The translations under genes and the position numbers were made by a program. The notes beneath the pieces are model-generated. The model was not told where the DNA came from. It saw only the letters and a program-made list of their open reading frames with translations, and ran no database searches. A stretch of DNA of 13,737 bases. Origin: Lactifluus volemus (Eukaryota; Basidiomycota; Agaricomycetes; Russulales; Russulaceae). The DNA is taken from assembly GCA_022376515.1 (NCBI GenBank), contig WTXI01000581.1:1-13737 (forward strand), given 5' to 3'. Of this stretch, positions 1 through 10,043 are shown in pieces. How positions within the stretch are numbered: position 1 is the stretch's first letter; every line of letters begins with the position of its first letter.

Positions 1-183
1 ATCTGATTAGCCAATGCCAGTGGTAAGGTATTCATATACGTCGCTTGGATCGCAACCTTTACTAGTTCTCATTTTTTAGATTTCCGGCACTGTTCTCTGA
101 GTCCCAGGCCAAGCAGCTCCATATGTTGATACCCCCTCGCAGGTCCGGGTTCGGAGACGTTTCGATGGTTGGGCATTTGAGCC

Positions 184-245
184 CACCCCCTGTCTTTTCG
201 TGTTCACCCCCTGTCTTTTCATCACCCCTGTCTTTTCGTGTTCCA
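184..245 (+). repeat. Three imperfect tandem copies of a C/T-rich unit
   Basis: The string CACCCCCTGTCTTTTC occurs at 184-199 and 205-220. A version one C shorter occurs at 223-237. Copies start 21 and 18 bases apart, and the first and third are followed by GTGTTC. This is a short direct repeat seen directly in the sequence. Its function is unknown. Confidence 0.8.
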
Positions 246-534
246 TTCACTTATATGGTTGTACCCCTTTGCGCGTTTGAACTTGCTCCTATCTTTTCCC
301 TGTTTTCCGTCCATTTATACCCCCCAAATTCGCACACATACTCGCTGATTTGGTTATAGTCCTCCCAGCGTTCAATGCCTGGTTTCTGTTCATTTATACC
401 CCCCCCTCCCCCCTCCTTTGCATATTTAGTCGTGGATTTGAATGTAGTCCCCCCAGGCTCCCAGCACTACTACCAGTACACTAGGTTCAATGGAAACGTG
501 CTACAGTGCAGTGTTATATCTTCACACTTGCCGG

Positions 535-645
535 CTTGTCTACTTGTCAGCCTTGTCAGTCTTGTTCAAACAAAAAATGTCTGGACTTGTCAAAATTTCG
601 ACGTTGCTTGTCGAGCTTGTGGCTTGCCAACTTTTTGGACTTGTC
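535..645 (+). repeat. Cluster of CTTGTC motifs leading into the palindrome
   Basis: CTTGTC appears six times in one orientation at 535, 543, 552, 586, 607 and 640. Near-variants (CTTGTT at 561, CTTGTG at 616) lie among them. The last copy is the outer end of the 60-bp palindrome, and the palindrome's far end (694-699) carries the inverted form GACAAG. Short motifs repeated next to an inverted structure are known from subterminal transposase-binding regions of DNA transposons. No element boundary or transposase can be seen here, so that reading is inference. Confidence 0.6.
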
Positions 646-699
646 ACGACTTGTACAAGCTTGTACAAGCTTGTACAAGCTTGTACAAGTCGTGACAAG
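640..699. repeat. Perfect 60-bp palindrome built from CTTGTACAAG units
   Basis: The sequence is CTTGTCACGA, then four consecutive copies of CTTGTACAAG (650-659, 660-669, 670-679, 680-689), then TCGTGACAAG. Each CTTGTACAAG is itself a 10-bp palindrome. The two outer decamers are exact reverse complements, so the whole 60 bp is identical on both strands with its centre between 669 and 670. Symmetry stops at 639/700. It could extrude a cruciform or fold into a 30-bp hairpin as RNA, and slippage by 10-bp units is possible. No protein-coding meaning is apparent. Confidence 0.95.
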
Positions 700-760
700 A
701 AAAGTGTGATCTTCCTGATGTTCCACTTCTTCCTGTCCATGTCAGTGGCAAACTTGAGCG

Positions 761-832
761 AGCCATTGTAGTAGTTGACCTGACTGAGAAGACATGAATG
801 TCTTCTCAGCCAAGTTAACTATCACAATGGCT
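761..832. repeat. Foldback: 35-bp inverted repeat with a 2-nt loop
   Basis: The left arm (761-795) and right arm (798-832) are reverse complements over 35 bp with about five mismatches, all transitions. The inner 12 bp (CTGAGAAGACAT against ATGTCTTCTCAG) are perfect, and the loop is only GA. In RNA, several of the mismatches could form G-U pairs. It lies just to the right of the 60-bp palindrome. It may be a small inverted duplication or the remains of a foldback element; a hairpin RNA is possible but has no other support. Confidence 0.85.
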
Positions 833-1173
833 GCTGGCGGGTACACACCTTGCAAGGCATAGCCACTGGCATACTCTAACCTGATGTCTTGGAACTTGGC
901 GACGAGATCGGCCTCGGTGCCGATGGGAGTGTTGTCATTTCCAGGGACCGCCATAGTCCACATACCCAGCCCAGCCCCCTTTCTTGGATCGCGTCAGGCC
1001 AGGAGATGCGTGCTAGTGAGGCTGCATCTTACGGAAGTTTACAATCCAATCGGACATTTCACGCCACCTGTTTGCAAAAGCGTGGGTTCAGTGGTTACAT
1101 AATCCCCATCAGCTCGATACTGTAACATCCTTACAATCCCCATTTACGATCCGTTCATCATATATAACACCCA

Positions 1174-3800
1174 ATGGACCAAGAACCGCCAAAGAACCAG
1201 TATGTTATCCGATACCCAGCTTTATCGAACTTCGACGGATTCATCCTCCCCTATAGCTGGCCTTCGTGACGTCCCCCGGCCAGAGCAAAACCAATCCTAT
1301 CAGGGACAGGGCCAGCTTTACCGATAGCTCAGGCCCCCTCTTTCATATGTACGTTAAGATGACAGAGGGAGACGACGAAAAAATGGCCAAACGGTGCCAA
1401 AAGGATGCAGACGGCATCCTTATTTTCGTGAGTCTTTATCTTAGCCTCCGCGCTGGGGTGCAACAGTCAACGTAAATCCTGTAGACTGGTTTATTCTCTG
1501 CTGCTCTCGCAGCATTGGCCGCGGTCTCTGTTCAAGACCTCAAGCCAAATCCACAAGATACCTCGGCATTCTATCTCGCGAACATCTACCAACTCCTTGC
1601 CGACCCAAACATATCTCGTGAATCGATCCTTGCCACTCCAGCTCAACCACCCCTTTCTCTCCGCCGAGATCAGCAGTTTTGGTCAATTCACTCTGGTTCC
1701 TCAGTTTGGTGATCAGTCTCACATGTGCCCTACTGGCGACTATGTTACAGCAGTGGGCGCGTCGATACGTCACAATCACACGACCACCACGGTACAGCCC
1801 ACACAAGCGAGCACCGATCCGTGCATTCTTTGCTAATGGGGTGGAAAGTTTCATCTTCCCTGGTCAGTTGAAGCATTGCCCGCTCTGCTACACCTGTCTC
1901 TGTTCCTGTTCTTCTCTGGACTGGGTGTTTTCCTGTTCAACATTAACCACACCGTATTTAGTGTGGTTATTTGGTGGGTTGGACTTTCAGGAGCGGTATA
2001 CGGATGCATCACGTTGATGCCAATCTTCTGGAACGATAGCCCCTACTATGCACCACTTTCTTCCTCGGCATGGTTCTTCTATTTTGCCATCCGATATGCA
2101 GTCTCCCTAATTGCTCACTTTATTTCGTATCGCAACAGTCCCTTTTTGGCCTCCAGGTGGCCGGTAAAATATCGCAGTCGACTGTTTTTGGGTATGACAA
2201 AGGCGGTTCAAGTTACTGGCTCGAGATTGTCAGTGGAAATCAACAGTCGTATCCTGACACGGACAATCGACGCTCTGGATGAAGATAAGGATCGTGAACA
2301 ATTTTTCGAAGCCATCCCTGGTTTCTGTGGCTCGGACGTGGTCCGACTCCGCGGCTCGGTCCGAGACTCGGCCCCCCAACTCGCTTTCGCCAAGGTGGAC
2401 GAGACATTGGCAGGGGCATTTTATGGATTCATGAGCCGTACTTTTACATCCAGTCTGGTTTTGGAGGCAGACAAGATCAGGCGGGTCATCATATGCGTGA
2501 AAGCCGTCGATACAGCACATCTCGCCTATGCGACCGTGTATGTCCTTGGACGCATTTTCGATGAAAGCGTAGCAGTGTTGCGATCGTATGAGATTGTGCA
2601 ATCTCTGAGAAGCAGCGAGGACGGAGATCGTGGCTTATGTTTTCAAGGGATAATTGCCGGTGTCATTGCAAGCGTGCCAGAACGGGATGACCGTTGGATC
2701 GTGCTAGCCATGGATCAACTAGGCGTATCAAAAGAGGTCCTACATTTCTTCGCAAATGGTGACAGCGTTCTACTTGCCAACTTGATCCACATCACTCGGC
2801 CGCTCTTCCACCTGTGTTTCAGCAATACTTCAGCAATGGCTGGTGATCTTGGATCCGTTTGCAATGCATATCCAAATTCGACGTTGAAAATACTCTTCCC
2901 GAACTGCAGCACGACTTCTGTGCCTTGTGGAATGAAATCACTCGCGAGGCGTACAATCGTGAATCTGTCAACATTTCTTATGGCATTCTTCAACACATTC
3001 TGCATCTTTATATCGCCTTACATCGAGGCACCGATTCTATCCCAACCAACTTGAGCCCTTACGAGCCATCCTCGTACCCACTATGCAATATCCCGGGCCA
3101 TCACTCCGATGCAGTGATAGGCGAGATCACCGATCCCAACCTCACCTCACCACCTGTCGATTCCACGGAGCATGTCCTGTCATCCCTTCCGATATTGAGC
3201 ACAGATCATAGGCGCATACATTTTTCAGAACAGTTATCGCTCCACGACTTACCTGATGCTACCCCTGATGTGGAGTCCTTTCGCACTCCACTAGTCAATG
3301 TCGAAAGCAGCAATGTTGTTGCTACTTCACTCGACTTGATAACACAAGGTCCCACTGACACCACGTCCAACACTATCTCTCCCACTTCCGCAAGCCCTCA
3401 TACCCCCGGAGTTTCGACATTCACACCGCACTCGTCCTTCGCCAAACCACTTAGCGACACCGCGGCCACTGATCTACTTAAAAACGTAGATCTCGGTGTT
3501 GCCTTCGACATTCCATTACTATCGTCTTCCCCAACCTCAGCCCGCAGCGACACGTCCCCTGCAATCACTCGGTCGCCACTAACTTCTCCCACATTCCAGA
3601 TTGACCAAGTGCCCCCTGTTCCTCCCCTTCCTCTTCCCTCCACCTTAGCAACTGCTAATTTTCCCGCGCGGCCTGAGGGAACCCCGGTTTCGCACGCAAA
3701 CACTGACACAGCGAATGATGGGTCAGTCGATGATCCTCGAGATCCCGGTCTGCGTTATAATGTGGACGCCCTCCCAGGAGTCAGCTATGTCCGTCCCTGA
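1174..3800 (+). CDS. DUF6535-family membrane protein, reading frame broken at four points
   Basis: The protein resembles DUF6535 proteins, a large Agaricomycete family of unknown function with an N-terminal membrane domain and a variable soluble tail. The chosen start is the ATG at 1174. A GT-AG intron at 1428-1484 joins ...DGILIF to TGLFSAALAALAAVSVQDL (first hydrophobic segment, from 1485). Further hydrophobic segments lie at about 1675-1748 (VNSLWFLSLVISLTCALLA), 1873-1938 and 1957-2028 (motif SPYYAPLSSSAWF follows). Then come the family's soluble repeat-like region (IPGFCGSDVV, IIAGVIASVPERDDRWI, NTLPELQHDFCALWNEI) and a Ser/Thr/Pro-rich tail ending with TGA at 3798-3800. The frame must change near 1264-1267, 1650-1656, 1857-1861 and 2847-2860. 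Each change is equivalent to loss of one base; the first also removes the in-frame TGA at 1267. This is either a decaying copy or a frame damaged by sequence error. The family assignment rests on remembered motifs; the exact start is uncertain. Confidence 0.78.
1428..1484 (+). other. Intron 1 of the DUF6535-family gene
   Basis: This 57-nt GT-AG intron (donor GTGAGT, acceptor TGTAG) separates ILIF from TGLFSAAL in the same frame, which restores a continuous hydrophobic segment. Without removal the frame stops shortly after the donor. Confidence 0.75.
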
Positions 3801-5431
3801 GGTGGCTACAGATGTTTTGCGGCATCCCCTTGACGCAGCACCCGTCTCTCGCGATCATCCAGAGTAAAGGCAAAACAGTCGTGTAAGTTAGTCTTTGCTA
3901 ATGCCAATGCTATATACAGACGTGGATACGTATAGGCCCTTTGATTTGGTATTGCGAACCCCTTGTCGGTTTATCTCTATCCCAGTCTTCCCCTTGGTCT
4001 GCTTTGTTTTTACAATTAGATACTCCCAGCACGCTCTGTCGTTTCTCTTTTCTATCTTTGTGTGAACGGGGTGTTGTATATGCGTGGTTAATCGATGCTC
4101 AGGGGTTTTCTGTTTCTAGACATATTCAGTGTATATCGTCCGAGTCGGATATAACAAGACAAACTCCTACTGTTTTCAAACATGGAAGCATAAAGATTGT
4201 TGAGATATCCTAAATACAGGTCAAGTTGGAAAATGATCATCTATCTCCTTTTCACATAAATGAAGGTTGCCCCGCGGTTTTGTTCTAACCATAGCTTCGA
4301 TAGTGGAGAAGCCAGTGATTGTGCGATAGAGTAGGTCGTGAATCCCCTGCCACCTGTGAGCCATGTCCACCTAAGTGAGATCCAGAAGCAGTGGGAGGCA
4401 CGGGCAGATTCGGGATGTATCCTCTAGATATCGTGATTACCCTCTCCAGGTACTATTTAGAGAACGTGTACTACGCTGTCACCGGCCCTCCTCTATTGAG
4501 TGCTACAGCCTCCTCTGAGAGGGCCATCCGCAAGAAAATGCTGCAAAATCACAATCTGGTGTGGGAAATTTCTAAAAACTTCCTGCAATTTTTTTTTACG
4601 GTGCCATCTCTGTATCGCTCCGAGTTCTATGCCCAAAGGAAGACACTTCCCTTTTTGTCATGCTTGCCGCCGTATCGGGTTTCACAACATGGCCAGTGAT
4701 AAGGTGGTGAATCTCGTGAATCCATCTCGGGGCCTAGAACCAAGGAACGGACAAATCTCCTGTCAGTTTCATAAGCAATAGTAATATAAACTATTTCAAG
4801 GCCGATTGGTCAAGTCAGTTTGTGATATATATGATGCGTGTGTGATGCGTGATGCATGGATGCATTGATACATGATGCATGATGTATGATTTGACTGGAA
4901 ACGTGTCGCTTGTTTTGAAAAAAAAGAAACTCCGACAATGGCACATCATTCGGGCAAACTCGGGCTACAAAAAAATACAAAAAATCGAAGGTGTCAATTC
5001 CAAAATGGTGCCCTCTTCCATTCGAACTAGCTTTTGAGAAGAAAATGGATCAAAATTCCATCGTTGACGTTTGTCATCCATCACGACAACATGTACTAGT
5101 TAAATTCTAATTGGTCGCAGTACAGTAGTAGCATACGCGGGGGGGTGTCCTCGCTTCCCAGGCATAAAAAAAATTGTAAATGTGCTGATGGTGTTATGAG
5201 GGCTTGAGCAGATCGAAATGCCTAAAAAAACTGAAAAAATAACTTGAATTATTGTAGGTAACCAAGCGCGCGAGAATGGGAGGTAAAATAAATATATATA
5301 CGTGTATGCACGAATATAATATTTTGAGCAAAGAAATGCCTGTATGAGTACGGTGAGATATGATCCAGGAGGAAGACGACTGAAAAATGAACAGGAATTG
5401 CCGAAAAAAAATGAAGTGAATGGTTGAGCCG
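3801..5431. other. Intergenic region between convergent genes
   Basis: The region separates the 3' end of the plus-strand DUF6535 gene from the 3' end of the minus-strand Ser/Pro-rich gene, so it should contain both 3' UTRs. Open frames at about 4391-4699 (plus) and 5194-5523 (minus) show no recognisable motif, and the minus one overlaps the true 3' exon in another frame. From about 4800 to 5400 the sequence becomes A/T-rich with several A runs. I see no RNA gene, clear polyadenylation signal or mobile-element coding sequence. Confidence 0.5.
4831..4890 (+). repeat. Degenerate TGATGC/TGATGCA short tandem repeat
   Basis: TGATGC recurs at 4832, 4843, 4850 and 4873, with TGATGT at 4880 and related GGATGCA and TGATACA units between them. 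Spacing is irregular (7-11 bases), so this is a decayed microsatellite-like tract in intergenic DNA. No function is indicated. Confidence 0.7.
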
Positions 5432-8400
5432 CTACGGTGCGCCCGACTCGCCAACACGGGGTTCTCGCACCGCCGGCTGACTTGGATCCTCAATGGACGG
5501 CCGTGGCAAACTCGATGCTGCACTAGGAGAGCCGTCTTTCCGAGGAATAGGCCGACTGTGCGCCTCGCGGTCCGATAGGACTGAGGTCTGCGTGGGTGGC
5601 ACGGGAAAATCTGATAGTCCGGAGATGCGCGAGGTGCCTGTATCGTTTGTCGTGTAACTCGATCGCGTCACTTCTGTCGTGGAAGAGGGGAGCGCGGATG
5701 GTAGGCGGCCACTACTGCCGCTCTGATAGTGGGAAACCACGAGCAACGGCGGGAGTGTCGAATGTTCCCCGTCACCTGCAGCAGCGACGGCAGCAATAGA
5801 GGGTCGGACGGAATCAAGACTGCGGCCCCGGTGAATGTCGGCCGCGAGGGAAAATCGGTGTGTAGGGGTTGTTGCTGCTGGTGTGGATACAGCTTCGATC
5901 GTTCCCACGCGCAACAGTTCTATTTCATCAGGGATCGGAGATCAGTTTGCTATAAACCCACGAGTGACAGATCGTACGTACCATCATGATCTGCGTCCTC
6001 TATCTCCGATCTGTCCAACACAGACGACCTACGGGACTCGACATCCTGAGGTATGTTGACCGTAAGCGACGCATCACTCGGACGGCCAAGGCTTCGATGC
6101 AATCTGAGCGGTAGGGTCGTTGTGCCGGCTTCCGACTCTGAAGTAATGGATAGCACCACGTTGGGTCCGTACGGCTTCCCGTTCCATCGTCGCCCCGCAG
6201 CCACCATGTCTCAATCCCCACATACGCCGTGGCGGTCTGTCCTGCAGGGTGTCTAACCTATCCAGATGACTCACATCTTGCATCGCTTCGAGCTCGCTAT
6301 CTAGCTGGCGCCTGTACGCAACGAGGTCGCTCGCACCCGAGACACTACCAGCCGTGCTGACACCCAGACCAGCCAGAGAGCCCGCATCACGTGACATCAC
6401 CCGGCGGTGTTCCGTCCGACCTGAGCCCGAGGCTATCGGTTGATAGAATAAATCCCGGTAACGGTCGAGGTCTTCGATACGGCTGAGCGGTCGCGGGCTC
6501 TGCTGTGGAGATGACGAACGGGAGGCTGAGTGATTCTCTTCGGCCAAGCTTGCTTGCGCAGAGTTGAGCGAGTAAGTCAACAATGACGCGGTAAAGACAG
6601 GTAGATTGAGCGCTTCAGCCGGAGGAGAGGACGCAGCAGCTTGATTAGACTGCAAAGGCAGCAACGCCCCGCGATGCGCGGGATTCGGACGCGACCGCTC
6701 TCGCACGGTCGCAAGTGCGGAGCTGGGGAGTGACGAGGGTAGCCGCGCAACGTCAGAGGGCGCCTCTTGATTGCTGTCGCTGTCACCGAGCCCACTGTCC
6801 GCACTGAATTGCCGTTCAAGCCCAAATGAAAACGCGTCTGCGAGGATGAGTGGCGTGCTGCTGAGATGGCTACTCGATGCGTATGCATGAGGTACCGCTC
6901 TGCTAGCTTCATCGATATTTGACAACGGAGGTGAGCGCCGTGGTGGATTCAGAGGAGTTGCCTTTGGTTGAGGGGGAGCCCGTTCGGAAGGTGTTTCGTG
7001 CGGCCCCTTAGGGGGACTCAAAGGAAGTACCATAGAATCCTGCGAAGAAGTTGCGTTTGGGTACGCCAAAGCAGACGCATAAGGATGAAGCACCAATTGC
7101 GGAGGCAGGCGATGTCGCGCGGACATGTCACTTGCTAGGATAGTAGCGGATGCGGTAACCGAGACTGCGGAGGGGTGTGCGCCCGCATAATCAGAACTAG
7201 AACGAGTGTGCGAAAGCGTGTGCGAACGCCGTGGCATAGAGTGGCCACCACCCTGCGCATATGGGTGGTCAGGAACGTAAATGGGTCCCGATGACTGTGG
7301 GGCATCCTTCTCGGTAGATAGCGGCGGAGAGGACACTGCGATACCTACGGAGGAATCGCTTGTCACAGGTGGTGAGGGCAATATTGGAGTGTCAAGCTTT
7401 GGTGGACTAGCCTCGACACGCACAGCCTTCCCCTCACCATCATGACGGGTGAGGAGCTCCTCATTCGGACTCATCCTGTCGTCAGAGATACACAGACCCG
7501 TTGCGGCACGCAATGCAGACTTGCTCTTTGACCCAGCGCGCGAGTGCCCAGCAGATGATTGGGTGCGGGCGTGAGATGTACAGGATCGTGTGTGCTGTGT
7601 CTGTGTTCCGTCGCTCGATGTGGAGGTGTGAACCGTTGGAGCGGCGAGCTGATTGCCGAGGAGGGTCTTGGTTGCGAGAAATTCTAAGCCCCCGGCATCC
7701 TTTAGCTGCGCACGCGTACGCCCTGCGGACTGGGACCGCGTCCGGCCAAGTGAGCGGGTTAGTTTGGAGCTCTGAAATGAGCGCGCTGCTTTGGCTTTCC
7801 ACTCTGCGCGCTCGCGCTCGAAGGACGCCCCCATCTCTAGGACCCTATAAAATTGGAGTGAATTAGGACATATGAGATGGGATATCAGATGACACCCACC
7901 TTGCTAGTGATGGCACTGGTGACGGGAGAGCGAGGTCATCCTGTGCAAAGCTTCGGGGTCTCCGTGGAGGCGACTGGCCCTCGATTCGTTCCATCAACAT
8001 AGGTTCGGCTCGTGGCGGGCCGGGAGATGACTCCGAATTGGGTGCCCGCAAATTCACAGCAGACTGAGACGCACGTAGCTGTGTCTGAGAAAGTGCGACA
8101 CGTTCACTCCCAGGGCGTGCTTCGGATGAACGTATGGGAGGGGCGCGTTGTTGGCTACTAAACCGCTGCGGTGGCTCCTCCTCGTCGGTATGCACCATGA
8201 AACGTGGGCGCGGGAACAGCAACGCGTCACACCAAGTTTCCGGGGATAGCCATCGGTACTTTCCTCGACTCGATGTAGGTTTACCGATCGTGAGACGAGA
8301 CAAGTGGCGAAGGTTTGGAGCAGAGATCGTTTTCAATAACGAGGGGCGCGAGGCGGGCTTGAGATGTGCGGGGACTTCGGTTTTATTTAAGGTATCCGGG

Positions 8401-9392
8401 GGTGGGGGCCGCGGATGCTGGTACGAGCGATCCACACTTTTGCCTTTGTCCAATGGAGGTGAGACAACGGGTTGAATAACCGGAGCGTGTCGGGGAGTCT
8501 CAATCCAAGAAGAGGGGAAAGGATATGCGTAGGGGTGTGGGTTGTCGCTGTTGTGGGACGTAGGCGAAAAATTATGCGATGAAGTTTGCGCAGAGGTCAT
8601 AGAGGCACCAGTTAAAGTGTTCGACCGCCGGCGCGGTCGATGCACTGGTGGCGGTGGGTAGAACCGAATAGGGCTACGAGAGCGGGAGGGTCGCGCATAT
8701 TGTGCTGTTGGATGGTTTGATTGCGGTAGTAGATCGTGAGGTGGCGGGCCAGTGCGAGAAGATTTTCTGGACCGTTGACGCGGAACTGGAGCAGAATCTG
8801 AACGAGATTTCCGCGTGGACCCACCAAAACTAAGAATGCTCGCGAGACTCAGGCGGCTCGAAGCACTCAAAGGGGGTGACATGGGGAGAGACGACCGCTG
8901 CACGGGCGTGGGGGACTCCCCAACGCCACCGGTCGTGTCGATGTTGGCGAACGGAGTCGAGGACGTGGTATTCAATCTTGGACGGCCTCCACGTTGAGAC
9001 TGAGAAACCGTACTGCGCCCTCTGAATGTCGTCGTGGTTGATCCAGGTGGTACGGTGAGATCTGGTGTGGCGTTCATTCGATAAGGATGGGAAGCGTACA
9101 TCCCACTACTCGGAACAGCTGACGTGACCCGCCCATCCGACCACTCATGTAACCCCTCCGACGGCCTGGTACCCCCAAGGTTGGTCAGGACTGAGCCGAG
9201 CAGTTGCCCCCAACTATCACGGGATTGTGAAAGCGGGGTAGTGGAAGGCAGTTCGTACGGCCCGTTGTAGGGTAGATACCAGTCACTGTCGTTTTCATTT
9301 TCTGGTGAGTCAGGAGGGAGTCGTTGTTTGGACCCTAAACCGAAACGGACGCGAGAGAAGGCGGAAGGGTTGGTTTGAGTTTTGGTAGCCAT
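5432..9392 (-). CDS. Ser/Pro/Arg-rich, probably disordered fungal protein, four exons
   Basis: I do not recognise a functional domain. The model is exon 1 9392-7900, exon 2 7844-6226, exon 3 6137-5982 and exon 4 5919-5432, giving 1251 codons. Introns are 55 nt (GTGGGT...TATAG), 88 nt (GTATGT...TTCAG) and 62 nt (GTACGT...AATAG); all keep the frame. The start is the first ATG (MATKTQTNPSAFSRVRFGLG). The N-terminus has an ordered-looking aromatic patch, DSDWYLPYNGPYELP (about residues 36-50), which could be a conserved motif. The rest is dominated by Ser, Pro, Arg and Thr. Short likely helices are FERERAEWKAKAARSFQ (about 505-521), IEDLDRYRDLFYQP (about 953-966) and YRRQLDSELEAMQDV (about 1006-1020). 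There is no signal peptide or membrane segment. A regulatory, scaffold or cytoskeleton-associated role is possible but only a guess. Unlike its neighbours it needs no frame correction, although the 88-nt intron is the least certain part. Confidence 0.82.
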
Positions 9393-9681
9393 TCGGGGCT
9401 CACTCAGGTGGGTGGTGGGCTGGAGGGGACCATAAAGCGTGAAGGGAGCGGCGGCCAGTTGAGGGAAGAGAGAAAGGAAGGGTTTCGCACAAAGTTTGAA
9501 GATGATGTGATGTGTTTTATGATACGAGTTGGGAGAAAATCGGAGTGTTTCTATATTTTGGAATAAGATCTGGTCAGGGTTTAACGTGACTTTAAGGATC
9601 TTACCTATTAAAAAAAAGAATGGTTAGAAAAACATTTAGGGATAGTGAGATGGCTGTGGGCCGACAGCGTCAAGGTTAGAC

Positions 9682-9713
9682 GTTGAACGTTGAACTGAAA
9701 GTTGAACTTGAAC
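9682..9713 (+). repeat. Four GTTGAAC-type motifs, possible regulatory repeat
   Basis: GTTGAAC occurs at 9682-9688, 9689-9695 and 9701-9707, followed by TTGAAC at 9708-9713. The cluster is about 290 bp upstream of the Ser/Pro-rich gene's start codon, where repeated factor-binding sites would be plausible. It could equally be a minor slippage product. No known binding factor is implied. Confidence 0.55.
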
Positions 9714-10017
9714 AGGTAATTTCAAGCGCGGAATTGTGAAAAATGAAAATGTCCCCGGCACTTCCGGCAATTTCGTTCGTTGCCACGTGCAACGACTCCT
9801 CGTACTTCAGTTTCAAAATCCTGTGCTAGTACACTCCAATTTTCAATTTCCATTGGTAACTCGCACCACTCTCGTACCCCACTCCCCTACTACTCACAAC
9901 ATGTCACATCCACATGTGTGTTCGTTAATACAATAACCTTTACACGATGTGGGTCTATCTCGTCCAGGGAGAGCCCTTTTGATGTGAAAGAAAGCCATCG
10001 AAAGGGACAACAGCCCT

Positions 10018-10043
10018 GGGCGCCACAGGGACAGGGCGCCACA
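10018..10043 (+). repeat. Direct duplication of GGGCGCCACA
   Basis: The decamer GGGCGCCACA occurs at 10018-10027 and 10034-10043. AGGGACA also appears twice nearby. This is a short GC-rich direct repeat in the intergenic region, about 230 bp past the E1 gene stop codon. Function unknown. Confidence 0.6.

Larger units (their letters stand above)
1..1173. other. Repeat-rich intergenic region, no supported gene
   Basis: No reading frame here has recognisable similarity or plausible exon structure. The left half is pyrimidine-rich on the plus strand, with several C runs (for example around 318-324, 399-415 and 451-456) and a repeated CATTTATACCCCCC string near 312 and 389. It also contains the four repeat structures listed separately. 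The mixture of palindrome, inverted repeat and short motif cluster resembles the edge of a transposable element. However, I see no transposase, terminal repeat pair or target-site duplication within the window, so this is only a suggestion. Confidence 0.5.

Noticed and set aside
640..699. CRISPR-like array
   Set aside because: The repeats are directly adjacent 10-bp palindromes with no spacers, and the genome is eukaryotic in character.
742..993. Minus-strand open frame (GLGMWTMAVPGNDNTPIG...) near the foldback
   Set aside because: The composition looks protein-like and may be a gene remnant, but I cannot name a family. It is short and ends within the inverted repeat region, and no adjoining exon could be found. 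Kept only as a note in the foldback finding.
4391..4699. Plus-strand open frame as a transposase or hypothetical gene
   Set aside because: No motif is recognisable, the start context is arbitrary, and an overlapping open frame of similar length exists in another phase.
5194..5523. Separate minus-strand gene
   Set aside because: Its 5' part overlaps the last exon of the Ser/Pro-rich gene in a different frame, and the rest is A/T-rich 3' flank.
7501..7866. Plus-strand open frames opposite the Ser/Pro-rich gene
   Set aside because: These are antisense shadows of a GC-rich, stop-poor coding region and carry no independent support.
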